A DNA stretch of 64,000 nucleotides from Promerops cafer (taxonomy: Eukaryota > Chordata > Aves > Passeriformes > Nectariniidae). Of this stretch, positions 13,401 through 27,300 are shown one piece after another. The position numbers and the translations under genes were made by a program. Under the pieces are notes generated by a model. That model was given only the letters and a program-made list of their open reading frames with translations, did not search any database and was not told where the DNA came from. Where the stretch lies: the NCBI GenBank assembly GCA_013398275.1, contig VZSE01006234.1, positions 1,677,144 through 1,741,143 of the forward strand, given 5' to 3'. Position 1 is the first letter of the stretch. Each line of letters opens with the position of its first letter.

Positions 13401-15304
13401 GAATGTGATTCTTTTCTCTTGCTTTTCTATTCCTTTCTCATCTGCTCACAAAAATAAGGAAAGGGCTTTTAAGTAGAAAGCTGTGTGTGTGCCAGGCAGT
13501 TCCTGGAAGTCATTTTGCATTTTGATCCTACCATTTTTCAGCAGCTCTTTTGAGACAGCTCCTTTTTAACTTCTTTTTAAACATTTGCATGCTGCAAGAA
13601 AGTTTTTGGGAAATAGTGTAGTTGTAACTTGCAGTGCAGACCAAAAGGTATGCATAGCTTGACAAGATAAAAGTAGTAAACATAATTTGAAGTCGTAGCA
13701 ACTTTGAATGATGAGAGTGTCACAGCAGAGCTTTTTCATCTTACTTACAATCTATGGCTCAAAGAAAATGAAAAAGTCTGTCTCAATGCTGTGACAGACA
13801 ATGCAAAGTACACTAAGCTCCCCAGTGCTTCACTGAAAAAAGTGTAGTAATTACATTTGGTGGTAACCTCAGGATGTTGTTAAGGACTCATCTTGCCCTT
13901 ATAAATTTTATCCATCCATGAAGAAGAGGAGCCCAACTTTAGGAAACCAGGAAGAAATTAATTACGCTCTATAGGACCTTTGTCATTTAGAGAGTTCTTG
14001 GAAGTCCTCAATCAGGAAGCTATTAATACATAGCATCTCAAAATGTTTTTGTTGGGATCAGTTATGTAGATGTCTCTTTGCACTCTGGCTTCAGAGTGTT
14101 TAGTGAAAATGAAAAGAAGGATATTTATTTTACCTTTACTGTATAGATGCAATTCAAGGAAAAGTCTGTACAATGTGACAGCAAAGCCAACTCAACTCTT
14201 TTTTAAACTGTGGTCAAAAAAGTCCTTTGATTTAGGCGTAAATACAAGAAATCCTTCAGTACTATTATAAACTCCAGTTTTGTTTTTAATGCTGTTCTGG
14301 TTTTTATAAAATTTTCTTCTGAAAGATTGTAGATTATACTTGTTAGTTGGTTCCCATTTGTAGAGTCTCTGATCCTACTCCTCATCTGTCAAATCATCTT
14401 TTTACATTAATAATCTTTGTCCTAATCTTTCCCTATAAAAAGAAATTACTCCAAGTTAGCTGGAAACTTGGCCTTAAATTTATTTTTGAGGAGCTGGAGA
14501 GAACTGGTTAACAAAAATGTGGTTCACCATAGAAACAGCTCAGCCAGTAGTATATATGCAGTAAATTAACTATTCCATAGTACTTTCATATTTGATACAG
14601 AACATAGCAACAAGATGATGGCTTGACAACAATAGCAGCTGCATGTATTTTTTTTCTATTTTTGAAAGAATGTTCTTGTGGGAAAAAATAGATTCCCTGA
14701 AAAATAATTTATATTACAAGTTTCATCACAAAAATTCTGTGGGTGGATACAGTAGCCTAGAAATTAAATTAGAGATTTGTATAATAAATGATAGGTTTGA
14801 TTTGGTGTGACACTTCTAGTCTCTTACAAGTGATATAGCTACAGGCAATAGAATAATCTCTTCCCCTTGTGAAGATAAATGTTGTATCAGACCCAACTAT
14901 CTTATATTAAATTACAACTTTTTTTTTTTTTACCATATGAAAAGATTCGTGACACTCTTCGTTAAATAATAGCGTGACCCAATTATAAGAGTACTTTGGC
15001 AAAAATGTCTTGAAGATATTTTCTACTATCAGGTATGTGATTAACTTGTGTAGGGAGCTGCTGTAACAGACCTGATCTGAAAGAAGGAATTTTCCTTTTT
15101 GCAGCATATGGTATGATTGTGCCCATACTGAGCTTGAAGGTGCTTCTCTTATCACAATACAACGGAAACCGTCAGATAGAAATGAAGTATGATAAGAGGA
15201 ATCTGATAGCTTGACTGTCTTTCTTGCAGGGAAGAGGATTATAGTACGTGTGGCTCTTACACAACCTGATTGTGCTCAGACCATTGTTTTTCATGTTTTG
15301 GCAG

Positions 15305-15392
15305 AGAGAAGGAGCAAGAAAGGGAAGAACAGTTAATGGAAGACAAGAAAAGGAAGAAAGAGGATAAGAAAAAGAAGGACTCTGCTCAGAAG
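15305..15392 (+). CDS. TNRC6B: TNRC6B exon 1 of window: charged N-terminus
   Basis: 88 bases: one base completing an upstream codon plus 29 codons (residues 1-29). The peptide opens [20 protein letters not shown] and ends KKKKDSAQK, the lysine/glutamate-rich N-terminus of TNRC6B. The acceptor is CAG at 15302-15304 and the donor GTGGGT at 15393. The single leading A would complete either AG|A (Arg) or CA|A (Gln), so it suits more than one upstream exon. An internal in-frame ATG at 15336 exists, but nothing suggests it is the main start. The 3' junction is phase 0. Confidence 0.93.
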
Positions 15393-18300
15393 GTGGGTTT
15401 TGATATTTGAAATCTTTTAGCCAGCTGAAACATAAATAGTATTGGTGGTAATAAGATATTAAATTGTTTGTATTTGAACTTAAATATTGATTGCTTAGAG
15501 TGGTGCTTCCTTAAAGACACTTTTTTGCATCATTTTCCTGGAACTGAAGTGCTTAACTTGGATATTTCTTCTCCTTAGAGTGCTATGTAAAAGAAAAGAA
15601 TTTTTTTCATAGAAAGTATTCAAGTTACTTAATATGGCTTCTTTGGATCTCTCTCTATACAACTGCTGCCTGTTTGAGGTGTTTGTGGATTGAAATACTG
15701 ATGGGCTTTTGCAATACTTGCAGTAAAGTTGAGTAAATATTTACTAGAGCAGGAACATCCTTTCTTTTTTTAAATCCTTAAGGAACTTTATATGAAATAT
15801 TTACTACTGAAGATTCCATTTATGTTTTTTGCTAAGTATTACTTGCATTTTAAATTTTCTGTAGCTAATAGCACTTTTGCTGAAATCTGCCCATTCAAGT
15901 CTGAATTGTGGAGAATTCGTAAGTCACCAAAAATGACTTCTGCTCAGAAAATGAGTTTGAAACTTGGTGTATTAGAAGGTCTGTGTTTTGCAAAAAAAAC
16001 TGGCAGGTTGTTCTAGGAATTTAACTTGACAAGTGAGCTTGAGTCTCATAGGGCATTATCCATGCTTTTTACCAGCGAAATCCTTCCCGGGCTTCCCAGT
16101 GTAAGATAGATGCAACCACCCTGGAGCAAGTCCAGCAAAATGCCTTTAAGATGATTAAGAGACTGGAGGATCTGACAAATGAGGAGACGCTGGGAGAATT
16201 ATGACTGTTCCTCCTGGAGGAGAGGAGGTTGGGGGGATCTCATCATTGTATGATGAGATTCCACATTAATACTTTGTGGAAGGGAGTAAAAAGATGGAGG
16301 TAGACTCTTCTCCACAGTGCCCAGTGGCAAAGCATAAGGCTTTGTGTACATATTGAAAGTCTACCTAATCATAAAAAGACTCCTTTTTTTTTTTTATGCA
16401 TGTGTGTGGCTGGGCAACCCCTGGAACAGGTTTCCCAGAGGGGTTGTGGTGCCTCTGTCTTTAGATGCTCAAAACTGAGTTTCACATGGTCCTGTGCAAT
16501 CCAGTTTTGATGATTTTGTTTCGAATTGAGGAGCCTCTTGGGGCCAGGTGGAGAACAGGGGTGGGAACTGTGGATTAGATTTGCAGAGGCTGAACCTTCT
16601 GATGTCAGTGATTATGTGAAAATGAGAGCAAAAGGCTTTACTTTCTTTCAGTAGTCTGTTCCTCAGTTGCTTCAGAAACAGATCAGGTGATGAAAGATCA
16701 GTGTTCCCTCTTACATTCTGTGGGTTTCTGCTGAGAACAGACAGCACCAACTTCAGTTAAATTTTGGCTTATCCAGGGTCTTTTTTAATCTGGCTTTTTC
16801 ACCAATTTGAGTCTATCAATTTAAACTGGGTGCAGATAAATGTGTGTCAGTTGTCTTCATCCAGTTGATACATCCCAAAATAACAGTGCAAAAGAGCATT
16901 TGCTACAGATAAGGTCTCTCCACTGTCTTTTTGCCTCAATGTTGGTGCTGTTTAATGTTCAAGTACAAAAAATTTATGGAGAAGCCAGAAAGACCCTTAC
17001 GAATAAAGAGTAGAGACTTGAGGATTATGTGCTGATATTCAGTGATAAAAGGGAATCTTGAAAAGGCAGTACTGATCATCTTGATAACAGTGCTGTATTT
17101 ACTGAGGAATTGGTGCTTTGAATACAAAAGAGATTTGCCAGCTTTCCTGTGTGGTCTCTCACCTACTGAGTTGTTCAGTACATATTCTGCCACACTCTCA
17201 GGAAGGGTAAAGACTAAGTAATTTAATCTCCTAGAGGCCAAACTTCACGGTAATAGTTGGAGATAGCTAAGAACCGCAAAGTGGGCAGCCAAATGGACAA
17301 AACATAAAATGTGTGCGTTCATTCTTACTGACTGTGTACCAAATAAGCAGCAATGATTTCAGGGTACCATTTTCAAAGTAAGTTTGTTTAACATGAAACA
17401 ATTGTTCTGTCTGGATCATCTGAAACTTAAATAATTTTTTTTAAAAAAAATCACTGAAAGAGAGATTATTCAAGCAAGTTCTCAGCTTAAATATACCTGT
17501 GGTTGGTGCCCAGGGGGCTGTTTGGTAGCTTGTCAGTAGACTGGGATTTATTCCACCTTCCCATTAACTGTAGCTGCTCCCACCCTGCTGATGCTCATAG
17601 GTTGTCCACAGAGAGATGACAGTTGTAAACCTCAGACACTGTCAAATTGTTTTTCAGCTTATGAATTTTAGACAAAAACAATCACAAAACCAGATCATTT
17701 TGACTGGAAGAGAGAGACACATTATAGGCAGAAGGGTGTTTTGGGGTTTTTTTGGTCTAAAGTAATTTCTGTTTATCATGTAGAATTTTTCAAGGATTCA
17801 GTAAAATGTTTTTTATCCAAGTAGACAAGTTACTAATTTACTAGACGTGTCTACTGTTGACTATAGGAAACTTATGAGCCTTACCAGATTGTATTAATTA
17901 ATATTTTCTTCCCCTTTTCCTTTAGTAGTCAAGCATCAGGGTCAATTAAGTGTGTAACAGAATTTTTAACTGCTACAGAAGATGTGATTTAATACATACT
18001 GGATTTTTCATAAGTGAAGTTGAAAATTGATGTCTGGCTTAGTACAGACACAGTTTTGGTATAGATACATTTTTATTGTCCTTGAGGCTTTGGGATAGTG
18101 TATGTCTGTGAGGTTACAGTGCTTAAGATTTTGCATTTTAGTGAGTGTTCCACTTTGCATATTGCAGTTGTCATTTTTCCAAAGTAAATGATGCCATAGC
18201 ATTTTAATCCAGTTTGTCTTTTTATTCTTTACCGTACAAAGGAGTTCTGGCTTGGTTAGTTTCAACAATAAACTGCTTTTTACTTGTGCTTTCATTATTC

Positions 18301-21300
18301 TGTACTGTTGCTGTGTGCTTTCCAGAAATATGGACTAGTTCAGGAATTTCATTTAAGAATAGGTGTCATAGAACCTGATACATGATGATCTTTAGGGTTT
18401 TTTCATTATTGTGTAGTGGAACTCATGATGCACAGGTCCAAAAAATGCTACAATACACACAATTCCGGAGAATATACTAGTGATGTGTTTGTAGCTACTG
18501 TAGCTTGAAATCTGCTATGCTGAAACAATGTAGGATACAGCAAAACCCATATTGAGTGTGTTGGCCAGCGTGAATGCTCATTTCAGTCATTGACTTCTTG
18601 TTGCTTTCAGTAGATTTACTTTATAGGTGTTGCTGGTATCTTCTGTAAGTGTGGAAATGAATCCAGTAAGGTTTAGAATTACATCTCCTTGGAAGAGATC
18701 TTCTGGGAAAGGTGAAATGGGAAGATGGCAGAGACAGAGATTGCTATGGTTACTTCAGACCCCAAGAGTCTACTGTAAGGATACTCTCACAGAAAGAGAG
18801 TTACACTTTAACTGAAGTACTTCACCTCTAAAATCTGAGAGAACTGTAATGCTGTAGCACGTTTATTTGTGCTTTGAAAGCCCATGTTTGGGATAGGTGG
18901 AGGATTGAGTACTTAAAATCATGAGCAAAGTATGATTGTTTCTGCCAGGGACTTCTGCATCCTTACAGAGTTATTACAGGAGTTGTAGTACTTTCAGAAA
19001 CCTTGTGTGTATATATATGTGTGTATATATAACTAGGAATACTATTTAGACTTGTGTAGTTCATCAGTTGGTTGTTTTCATTCAACAGCAAATTCTGTTC
19101 TTGTGCTAATATATTAACGTTGTGATTTAGCACAACATGTTTAATGTTTGTTTTGCGCTGCTTAAAACTCTGTTTACATTTTTGCTCTTAATTTGCAGGT
19201 CACAGATCAAAAAACCAAAGGTAAGAATCTTTGATCCTAAGGAGTACTTTTATTGACTTCAGCCAGGATTCAGATCTTTATCAAAACTGTTACAAAAGGA
19301 AGGGGACTTATGAGTAAAGATGAAATATTGAGTATGAGTATTCAGAAGAGATAAGTTGAGGTGATTAAAATGGAGAAGCTGCAACTATTCTGCAGATGTG
19401 TTGTCAGCATCAAAATAGTTGAAGAAAGAATGAGGATTGTGAATGAGATAGGTTAGCTGAAATGCTCAGTTCTCCGTTTTACAACGGTTTTAGACAAATA
19501 ACCAAGACTGAAACCACCTTTATAAAGGGAAGGAAAGACAGGAAAAGTACCGCTTATAGTGAGGTACCAAAGTGAATGAAAATTACTTGGGTTTGGAAAC
19601 TTAAATTCAGGCACATAAAAGTTCAGTAGAGAAGACAGGACTGATGAGTGAGCGTCTTGAAAGTTGAATTAAACTTAGCTGTTGTAAAAATATATTTAAT
19701 CTTGTTTTGTGTAACAGTTTTTGATAAATTTTGTGGGGAAAGTGCCATTAGTGAAAGACAAGGACTAAAACAGTAACTTGATTTTATGGCTAACAACACC
19801 TTTTTGGGGTTTGGGCAAAGAAAGCTAGCTTTCTTTTCTAGAGAAATCGGATAACCCTTTTAAAAATAAAATGTGGAGAATAATGCATTCATGTTGCCAA
19901 AGAGAGACCCACTTGTGTTGATCTCACATTTGTGAAAGTTTTACTGATTATGTGTAGTTTGTCTAGAGTCTCTTAAGCAGATTTTGTGATGGTGTTAGCT
20001 CCTCAAGGATTTGTGGTTTTCTCCTCCAGTACATAATAGTCCTCAGGAGCAGCTTGTCTGTGCTTATAGGGGCACCAGGTGACCAGCAGGGCAACCTTCA
20101 GTGAGCCAAACACAGTTGCTCTGTGTAGGACTGTCTTTTGGGTGAGAGTCAGCTAATACTGCCTTGCTTAAGAGCAGTACAGTGAACTCAGATTTGTTAC
20201 CTCCGAATCCAAAAGGAAGCAAGTTAATTCCCGTCTTTTTGTTGGTTTAGGCGGGGGCTGTGTAGCCTAGTAACAGGTGAAAACTTGGGTTCTGATTTCA
20301 GATTTCCCATAAAGATGATGATGATGCATAACAATCCAAAAATTGGTTGAAGATCAGGAAGGTGGAGCCAGTTACATTTGACTACTTATATTTTAAAATT
20401 ACTCACTGTCTAGGGTATATTCTTTGCCAACTTTACATTTGCAAGAAATTTTGGGCTTAGAGCAAAATTGTTGAACATAGTTTCATCCTAGACTACAGAG
20501 TTGCACATGGAAGCAAAAGGTCTGCTGCTACTGCTTATTCCTGCTTCTTTAAATTGTTTTTGGTTGTTGAGAATGTGGAAGCTGCACAGTATTTCAGAGA
20601 TTAAATAAAGAAAGCAAAGAGTCACAGTGAGTTCTTGTAGCTAACACAGGTTTAAGTGGAAAAACTTCTGATTTTCATCCTTCCTGTTTTTCAGTGCCCG
20701 AAGTGACGAAACCAAGTTTAAGCCAACCAGTGGCTGCCAGCCCAATTGGCAACTCTCCATCGCCACCAGTCAATGGTGGCAACAATGCCAAAAGGGTGGC
20801 AGTGCCGAACGGACAACCGCCAAGCGCCGCCCGCTACATGCCTCGGGAGGTGCCGCCGCGATTCCGTTGCCAGCAGGACCACAAAGTGTTACTGAAACGT
20901 GGGCAGCCCCCTCCGCCATCCTGCATGCTCCTTGGGGGTGGAGCAGGGCCTCCCTCCCCAGCAGCACCAGGAGCAAACCTAAACAACGCACAACCAGTGA
21001 CAGGAGCACTGCTGCAGAGCGACAGTGGGACTGCAACAGGCAAGTGATGATAATAAATAATATTAAATGAAGCTGTTGGTGCATGGCAGAAAAGGGATGG
21101 CTGAAATTGTAGGTAAGCCTGTCATTATGTAACAACACTCGGGTTGCTGTTAGGGAGCTTTGACTGTTTCAGTGTACAGGCTTCTGTTGGCAGCAATGGG
21201 TATAATTTTTACTACTGGATGGAACAAGAGGTTTAATTTTTTTCAAGTATGTTTTGAGTGGTTTTAATTGGTTGCTGAAATGCTCTGCAGCAAGGTAAAC

Positions 21301-24300
21301 ACAAGGCGTAAATAAACAGCATTTTATGGTTGTCACTGAGTAGTTGCTAATGGCTGTTCAGGTTTCTTTGACATGAATTTCCTGTCTTGTCGCATTTTTG
21401 AATCATCTCATAAAACAGACATGTAGATGCCAGGTCTGCAAAGGGCAGGTGTCTGTCACGTCTTGTCTGGATGAACCAGAAAGAAGACCTATTGCTCCTC
21501 ACTTTTGTTTTTTGGTAGTAATCTTATTTTTTAAAAGATAAGCCTTTTTGTACAAGTGGTGACTCTTCTGGTTTTTGTTTTCCATTCATTTATATTCCAG
21601 AAGAGAAATTTATTGTAGGGTTGTTTGGTGAGCATGGGGAGGTTTTAGCTGCTCCTGAATTTTTTAGGAACAAACAAAATTCTGCTCAAAATATCTGCCT
21701 TCTAAAGAAAGACTTAGATGACCTGAAAAGTCAAGGACAGCTTCAATTCTAACAATAAGGATGTTTAAAAAAGAAATACTAAATACTTGAAAGTCAAAAA
21801 GAAGAAAATAACAATACCAGTATGTCTGAGTTTTCTTTGAAAATCATGCCAGATCAATGGGATTGTGATTTTTTTACCATTGTGGAAATCAAACTTTTTT
21901 TGGTTCTCTGTGGTTTGGAATTACAAACAGAGGTGACTTGTACAGAACCAAGTGAGCTAGGTGGGATGGCTGTCCTTACTAAATAGGGTTCTAGGAAAAT
22001 TAATAATTCCATTTTTCGGTGGTTTCATTACTTGAATTCATTTGTAGCAAATGCCTCTTTGACAGAGTATTTTTCTTTGATAATTGCTGTTTAATAAAGG
22101 AGAAAGTGAATGTCAAACTACAACGGCAAAATTTTAACTTATCGGTTTAAAAACAGATGTCTTGGAGATAACTTATTTTGATAAAACACCTGAAACAAAA
22201 CATGCCCTGAAGTCTATAGTTCCTGTATAAAATCCTAGCACTGGTATGCCTTCACAGTTATTGTAGTAGACTGACTAACGAAAATATGTGTTAGTGAAAC
22301 ATTGTAAAAGTTTTCAAAACTTCTCATGAGCAACGTTTTTTTGCTGTTGGGTGTACTATATGAGGACCATTTTGAAGTATTCTGAGAGGCTCCTTAAGTT
22401 GTATGTATTTATTTCACACTTAATATTTGTTTTTCTGAGGTTGAAATTTGGTATTACACACTCTCATATTTTTACACATCATTTAATGGTGCATTAACAA
22501 CTAAGAGGTTACATGGCTGTATTAGCCAGTGGTTAGTTGCATTATCCTGATGTAAGTCAGGAGTGCCAGGAAAGATAAGAGTCCTTGAGACCTGCCTCAC
22601 CCCATCCATTTTTCTGCACCATTACAGGTTAACTGGGCTGGGGATCTGACTTGTATTAAAATTAAATCAGGTTGGTTTTTAAAGCTGATTTCAGTCAAGA
22701 TGACTTTTACCCATTCACCTAACTGAATATTAGTGAGAACATACGTGCTAGCATGTGATAGTGTAGTTGTGCTGGAGGAGTGGGAATGAGCAGTTGAACA
22801 AGAGAGACTGGGGCTGACTTAGGTGCTCCATCAAAGTGCTTGTGGAAGTGCAGTGTTATCTGCCTCGTACATCATTTATCCCACCTCAGATCTGGCTGTT
22901 GACAAGCTGAACTTCAGTTTTGGCCCAGTTTGGTCGAGCATGTATGCACTTATACTGTGGTTAAATTCATGCCACATGAAAGAAAACAAAGGCAGGTTCC
23001 CAATGGAACCCAAAGGTCATGCAGCTTACCTACTTGCTCACACTGTTATATCCACCAGATGGTCATAGGTGGTGTTGGTGAAGATTTAATATTAAAAGTC
23101 AACATGTAAGCTTTCTTCACATGGACCTTTTTCTACCAGGATTCAAATCCTTCTGGCAAAACTAGTGCCCTGAAAGATGACACCAGGTATACTATTGTCT
23201 CATACCAATGCAGGGGACTGAGATGATGGGTGTTCTGTGTAGTTCTCCCAATATCCATGATAATTCAGGACATACAAGACAGTTTTGGACAAAAAGGTTT
23301 AAGTTTTATTGGTGAAAGTCTTTCCATAGTTATGATTATTGCCACTGTCAAATACAGCAAGGGAAGGCTGGTTTCATAAAACAATCCATTAAATTGTGTC
23401 TTAGCATGCTATGTGTGAGCAAGCACCCCAGTCTTAATACTTTTAGAATGTCTTCACAGAAATAAAATGTTCTGTTAAAGTCACTGATTTGAAGATCTTG
23501 CAAAGTTTAGAGCTCTGCATCATTCATTGGCTGAACCATTTCTAAGTTCAAAACCTTGCAACCTTGCAGTCTTTTGAGCTTGTCCTTGTGTCTCCTCCTT
23601 AAGTTCTTCCTGTGATCTGTATAATCAGAAAGCTTTTTAATTGGAAGGAAAAAAAAAAAAGGGGGTTACTCTGGTCTAAAAAGATAGACGGATAAAAATA
23701 TCAGTGGAGTCATACTTCCTTGCTATTGTTCAGTTTGCATTTGAGGTTAAAGCAACAGAAGGAACAGAATGTACTTGGGAACTGCTTGATCTTTTGGATC
23801 TTGGTGGGTGGGACTTAGTGGTTGAAGGCAAACTACTGTTCATCAATATTCAAAGCTTACAAGGGAGTTCTAACCTTGCCGTAAAGTCTGGTTCCTCATT
23901 GGTGGCCTTCAGTGAAGGGGGATGCAGAAGGCATTAATTGGATGTTCATTGTTTAAGCTTATGAACTGAAAGCCTTGGACAGGCACTAAAAGCACATCTT
24001 ACCTTCTGTTGAAAGTATTAGCAACCAGAAATTCTGATCTTTACTTTGGAATATATAATGTAGGAATTGAGGCTGGGAGGGAAGCTGTTTGCCTTATTTT
24101 TATGGAAGCTGTCATGTGAGCTGGTACTGGTAGTAACAGTATATATTCACTTATGAATACTGCTGCAGCTGTTACTATGGAGTTTATGCTCTGCAAACTA
24201 AGTGGGATAACTGATGTCAAAAACCTGATGTTCTATGCTTGGATTACTAATGACCTTTTTCGGTGTTTTGGTTTTCTTTTAGATTCAGCAATTGGAGGTG

Positions 24301-27300
24301 CTGCTGCTTCAAATTATGCAAATTCCACTTGGGGTCCTGGAGCCTCCTCCAACAGCGGCACCAACGCCAACCCAACTCACATCTGGGACAAGGTGATTGT
24401 AGACGGGTCTGACATGGAAGAGTGGCCTTGTATTGCCAGCAAAGATGCTGAGTCTTCTTCCGAAAACACCACCGATAACAACAGTGCCTCGAACCCTGGC
24501 TTGGAGAAGAACGCTCTGCCAGGAAGCACCACTAGTAACAAAGGAAAAGGAAGCCAGTGCCAGTCTGGAAGCGCTGGAAACGAATGTAATCTTGGGGCCT
24601 GGAAATCTGATCCCAAGGCTAAATCTGTTCAATCTTCCAACCCTGCTGCCGAGAGTAACAATGGACTAGGTAATTGGAGGAATTTGAGTGGACAAGACAG
24701 AATCAGTCCCGGTTCTGGTTTCAGCAACTTTAACCCAAATAGCAACCCATCTGCTTGGCCAGCACTGGTTCAAGAGGGCAATTCTAGGAAAGGAACTCTG
24801 GAATCTGATAGTGGTAGCTCCAATGCACAGATTAGCACAGTAGGTCAGACCTCTAGGGAACAGCAGTCAAAGATGGAAAATGCGGGTGTTAACTTTGTCT
24901 CTGGCAGAGAACAGGCTCAAATTCATAACACTGATGGACCAAAAAATGGAAACACTAACTCCTTGAACTTAAGTTCACCAAACCCTATGGAGAATAAGGG
25001 AATGCCCTTCGAAATGGGCTTGGGGAACCCTTCCAGGAGCACTGACACCCCTTCTCAAAGCACTGGAGAAAGAAAGACTGGGAGTGTTGGATCTTGGGGT
25101 ACAGCTAGGGGGTCTTCTGGAACTGACACAGTCTCTGGGCAGAGCAATTCTGGAAACCATGGGAACAATGGAAAGGATAGAGAGGACTCCTGGAAAGGAG
25201 CTTCTGTTCAAAAACCTAATGGGTCAAGAAGTGATTCTTGGGATAACAATAACCGGTCTACGGGTGGTGGGTCTTGGAACTTTGGCCCTCAGCATGCAAA
25301 TGAAAGCAAATGGGGTGAAGGGAACAAATTAACATCTGGGGTCTCTCAGGGAGAATGGAAACAGCTGTCTGGGTCTGATGAACTGAAGATTGGAGAGTGG
25401 AGTGGTCCAAACCAACCAAATTCTAGCACTGGAGCATGGGACAATCAAAAAGGCCACCCTCTTCCTGAAAACCAAGGCAATTCCCAGGCTCCCTGTTGGG
25501 GAAGATCTTCCAGCTCTGCAGGAAGTGAGGTTGGAGGTCAAAGCACTGGAAGCAACCACAAAGCAGGAAGCAGTGACAGTCACAATTCTGGACGCCGATC
25601 ATACAGGCCTACGCATCCTGATTGCCAGGCAGTCCTGCAGACTTTGCTGAGCAGAACTGACTTGGACCCCCGAGTGCTTTCAAACACCGGCTGGGGCCAG
25701 ACTCAAATTAAGCAAGATACCGTGTGGGATATTGAAGAGATGCCACGGCCCGAGGGAAAGTCTGATAAAGGAACTGAGGGGTGGGAGAGCTCTGCCACAC
25801 AGACAAAGAACTCAGGGGGCTGGGGCGATGTACCCAGCCAAAGCAATCAAAACAAGTCTGGATGGGGTGAGCTCTCAACCCCAACGGAATGGAAGGACCC
25901 CAAAAATACTGGAGGATGGAATGACTATAAGAACTCCAATTCTTCTAATTGGGGAGGAGGAAGGCAAGAAGAAAAATCATCTTCCTCTTGGAATGACAGC
26001 TCTAGTAAGGATCAGGGGTGGGGTGGACGGCAAACTAATCAAGGATGGTCTTCTGGAAAGAACGGTTGGGGAGAGGAAGTTGACCAAACAAAAAACAGTA
26101 ACTGGGAAAGTGCAGGAAACAAGCCAGTGTCTGGTTGGGGTGAAGGTGGGCAAAATGAGATTGGAACTTGGGGTAATGGTGCAAATACAAGCTCTGCTTC
26201 AAAGGGTGGATGGGACGATTGTAAAAGAACTTCAACATGGAACGAGACGGGTCGACAGCCCAGCTCCTGGAACAAGCAGCAGCAACAGCACCAGCAGCAA
26301 CAGCAGGAGTCTTCTGGTTCCTGGGGTCCACCGCCCCAAACTCCAAGTAATGGGCGGCCTCCAAACCCAAACTGGAACAACGGACCACAGCCAGCTGCCC
26401 CCAAAGAGGAGGAGCCTAGTGGCTGGGAAGAGCCTTCTCCGCAGTCAATCAGTCGGAAAATGGATATTGATGATGGCACTTCAGCATGGGGAGATCCTAG
26501 CAGTTATAACTACAAGAATGTGAATCTGTGGGACAAGAACTCACAAGGAGGACAGGCCCCACGGGAGCAGAGCCTGCCTACTCCAATGACTAGCAAATCA
26601 CAAGCATCAGGTACTAGTCTTGTTCCTTTCTTCAGCAAGCTCCTATATATGACTGTAACCTTAATGCATAGGAGAGATGCTTGTAGCTGCCAATTCCTGA
26701 TAGTTTTATTCTATAAAGAAAACTGAATTCTTATTTGAATATTTGGTTCTGTATTTAAAGTGTCTTTAAAATTTGAATCCATTGGCCCTCTGCTTGTTAT
26801 GCTTCAGTAACTGTGATCTGAATATTGGTCACCTTGCCAGGGAAAGAAAATGTTTGTTAGCTGACAAATTTGCATATTCAATTTGAGCTCTGAAGAACAG
26901 GTTGAATTACAGAATCAAAAACCTTTAAGACGGAGTCCAGCCATAAACTTAATAAGCCCAGCACTGCTTAGTCCATGACTAAACCGTGTTCCTCAGTGCA
27001 AAATCTGCAGGGCTTTTAAATATCTCCAGGGATGGTGACCCAACCACTTCCCTGGGCAGCCTGTTCCAGTGTTGGACAATCCTTTTGGTGAAAAGTTTTT
27101 CCGAATATCCATTTGAAACCTGCCCTGGTGCAACTTGAGGCTATTTCCTCTTGTCCTATTTGTGTTACTTGGGAAAAGAGACTGCCCTCAATGTGGCTAC
27201 AGCCTGCTTTCACATATTTGTAGAGAGCAGTAAGGTCTCCCATGAGCTTTCCTTTCTCGGGACTAAATAGGATTTTTTTATATTTAATTAGAGAAATGGG

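Larger units (their letters stand above)
1..15304 (+). other. TNRC6B: Intron upstream of the first visible TNRC6B coding exon
   Basis: AT-rich non-coding DNA ending in a T-rich tract and the acceptor TTTTGGCAG at 15304. All open frames are short and none resembles a known protein. I looked for the upstream TNRC6B N-terminal coding exon, which should end in phase 2, and did not find it, so it probably lies to the left. Recognisable contents are a decayed CR1 LINE (about 6500-7455) and a 23-base G run (4381-4403). Nothing else stands out. Confidence 0.85.
15393..19198 (+). other. TNRC6B: TNRC6B intron between exons 1 and 2
   Basis: Contains a CR1 copy in sense orientation (about 16085-16618) and a TG/TA dinucleotide tract near 19005-19030. 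The remainder is AT-rich unique sequence with no supported gene. Confidence 0.85.

Noticed and set aside
20770..21138. 122-codon minus-strand frame over exon 3
   Set aside because: Antisense shadow of a GC-richer coding exon, with no similarity of its own.
23138..23160. GATTCAAATCC, resembling a tRNA B box
   Set aside because: No A box at the right distance and no cloverleaf could be drawn, so it is not a tRNA gene.
26039..26479. 146-codon minus-strand frame rich in Cys and Pro
   Set aside because: Antisense reading of the CAG/CAA and Trp codons of exon 4. The Cys run is the complement of the glutamine tract.
25732..26523. 263-codon open frame on the plus strand inside exon 4
   Set aside because: It is an out-of-frame shadow of the giant TNRC6B exon, whose repetitive GW codons keep other frames open. 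The true frame matches TNRC6B throughout.
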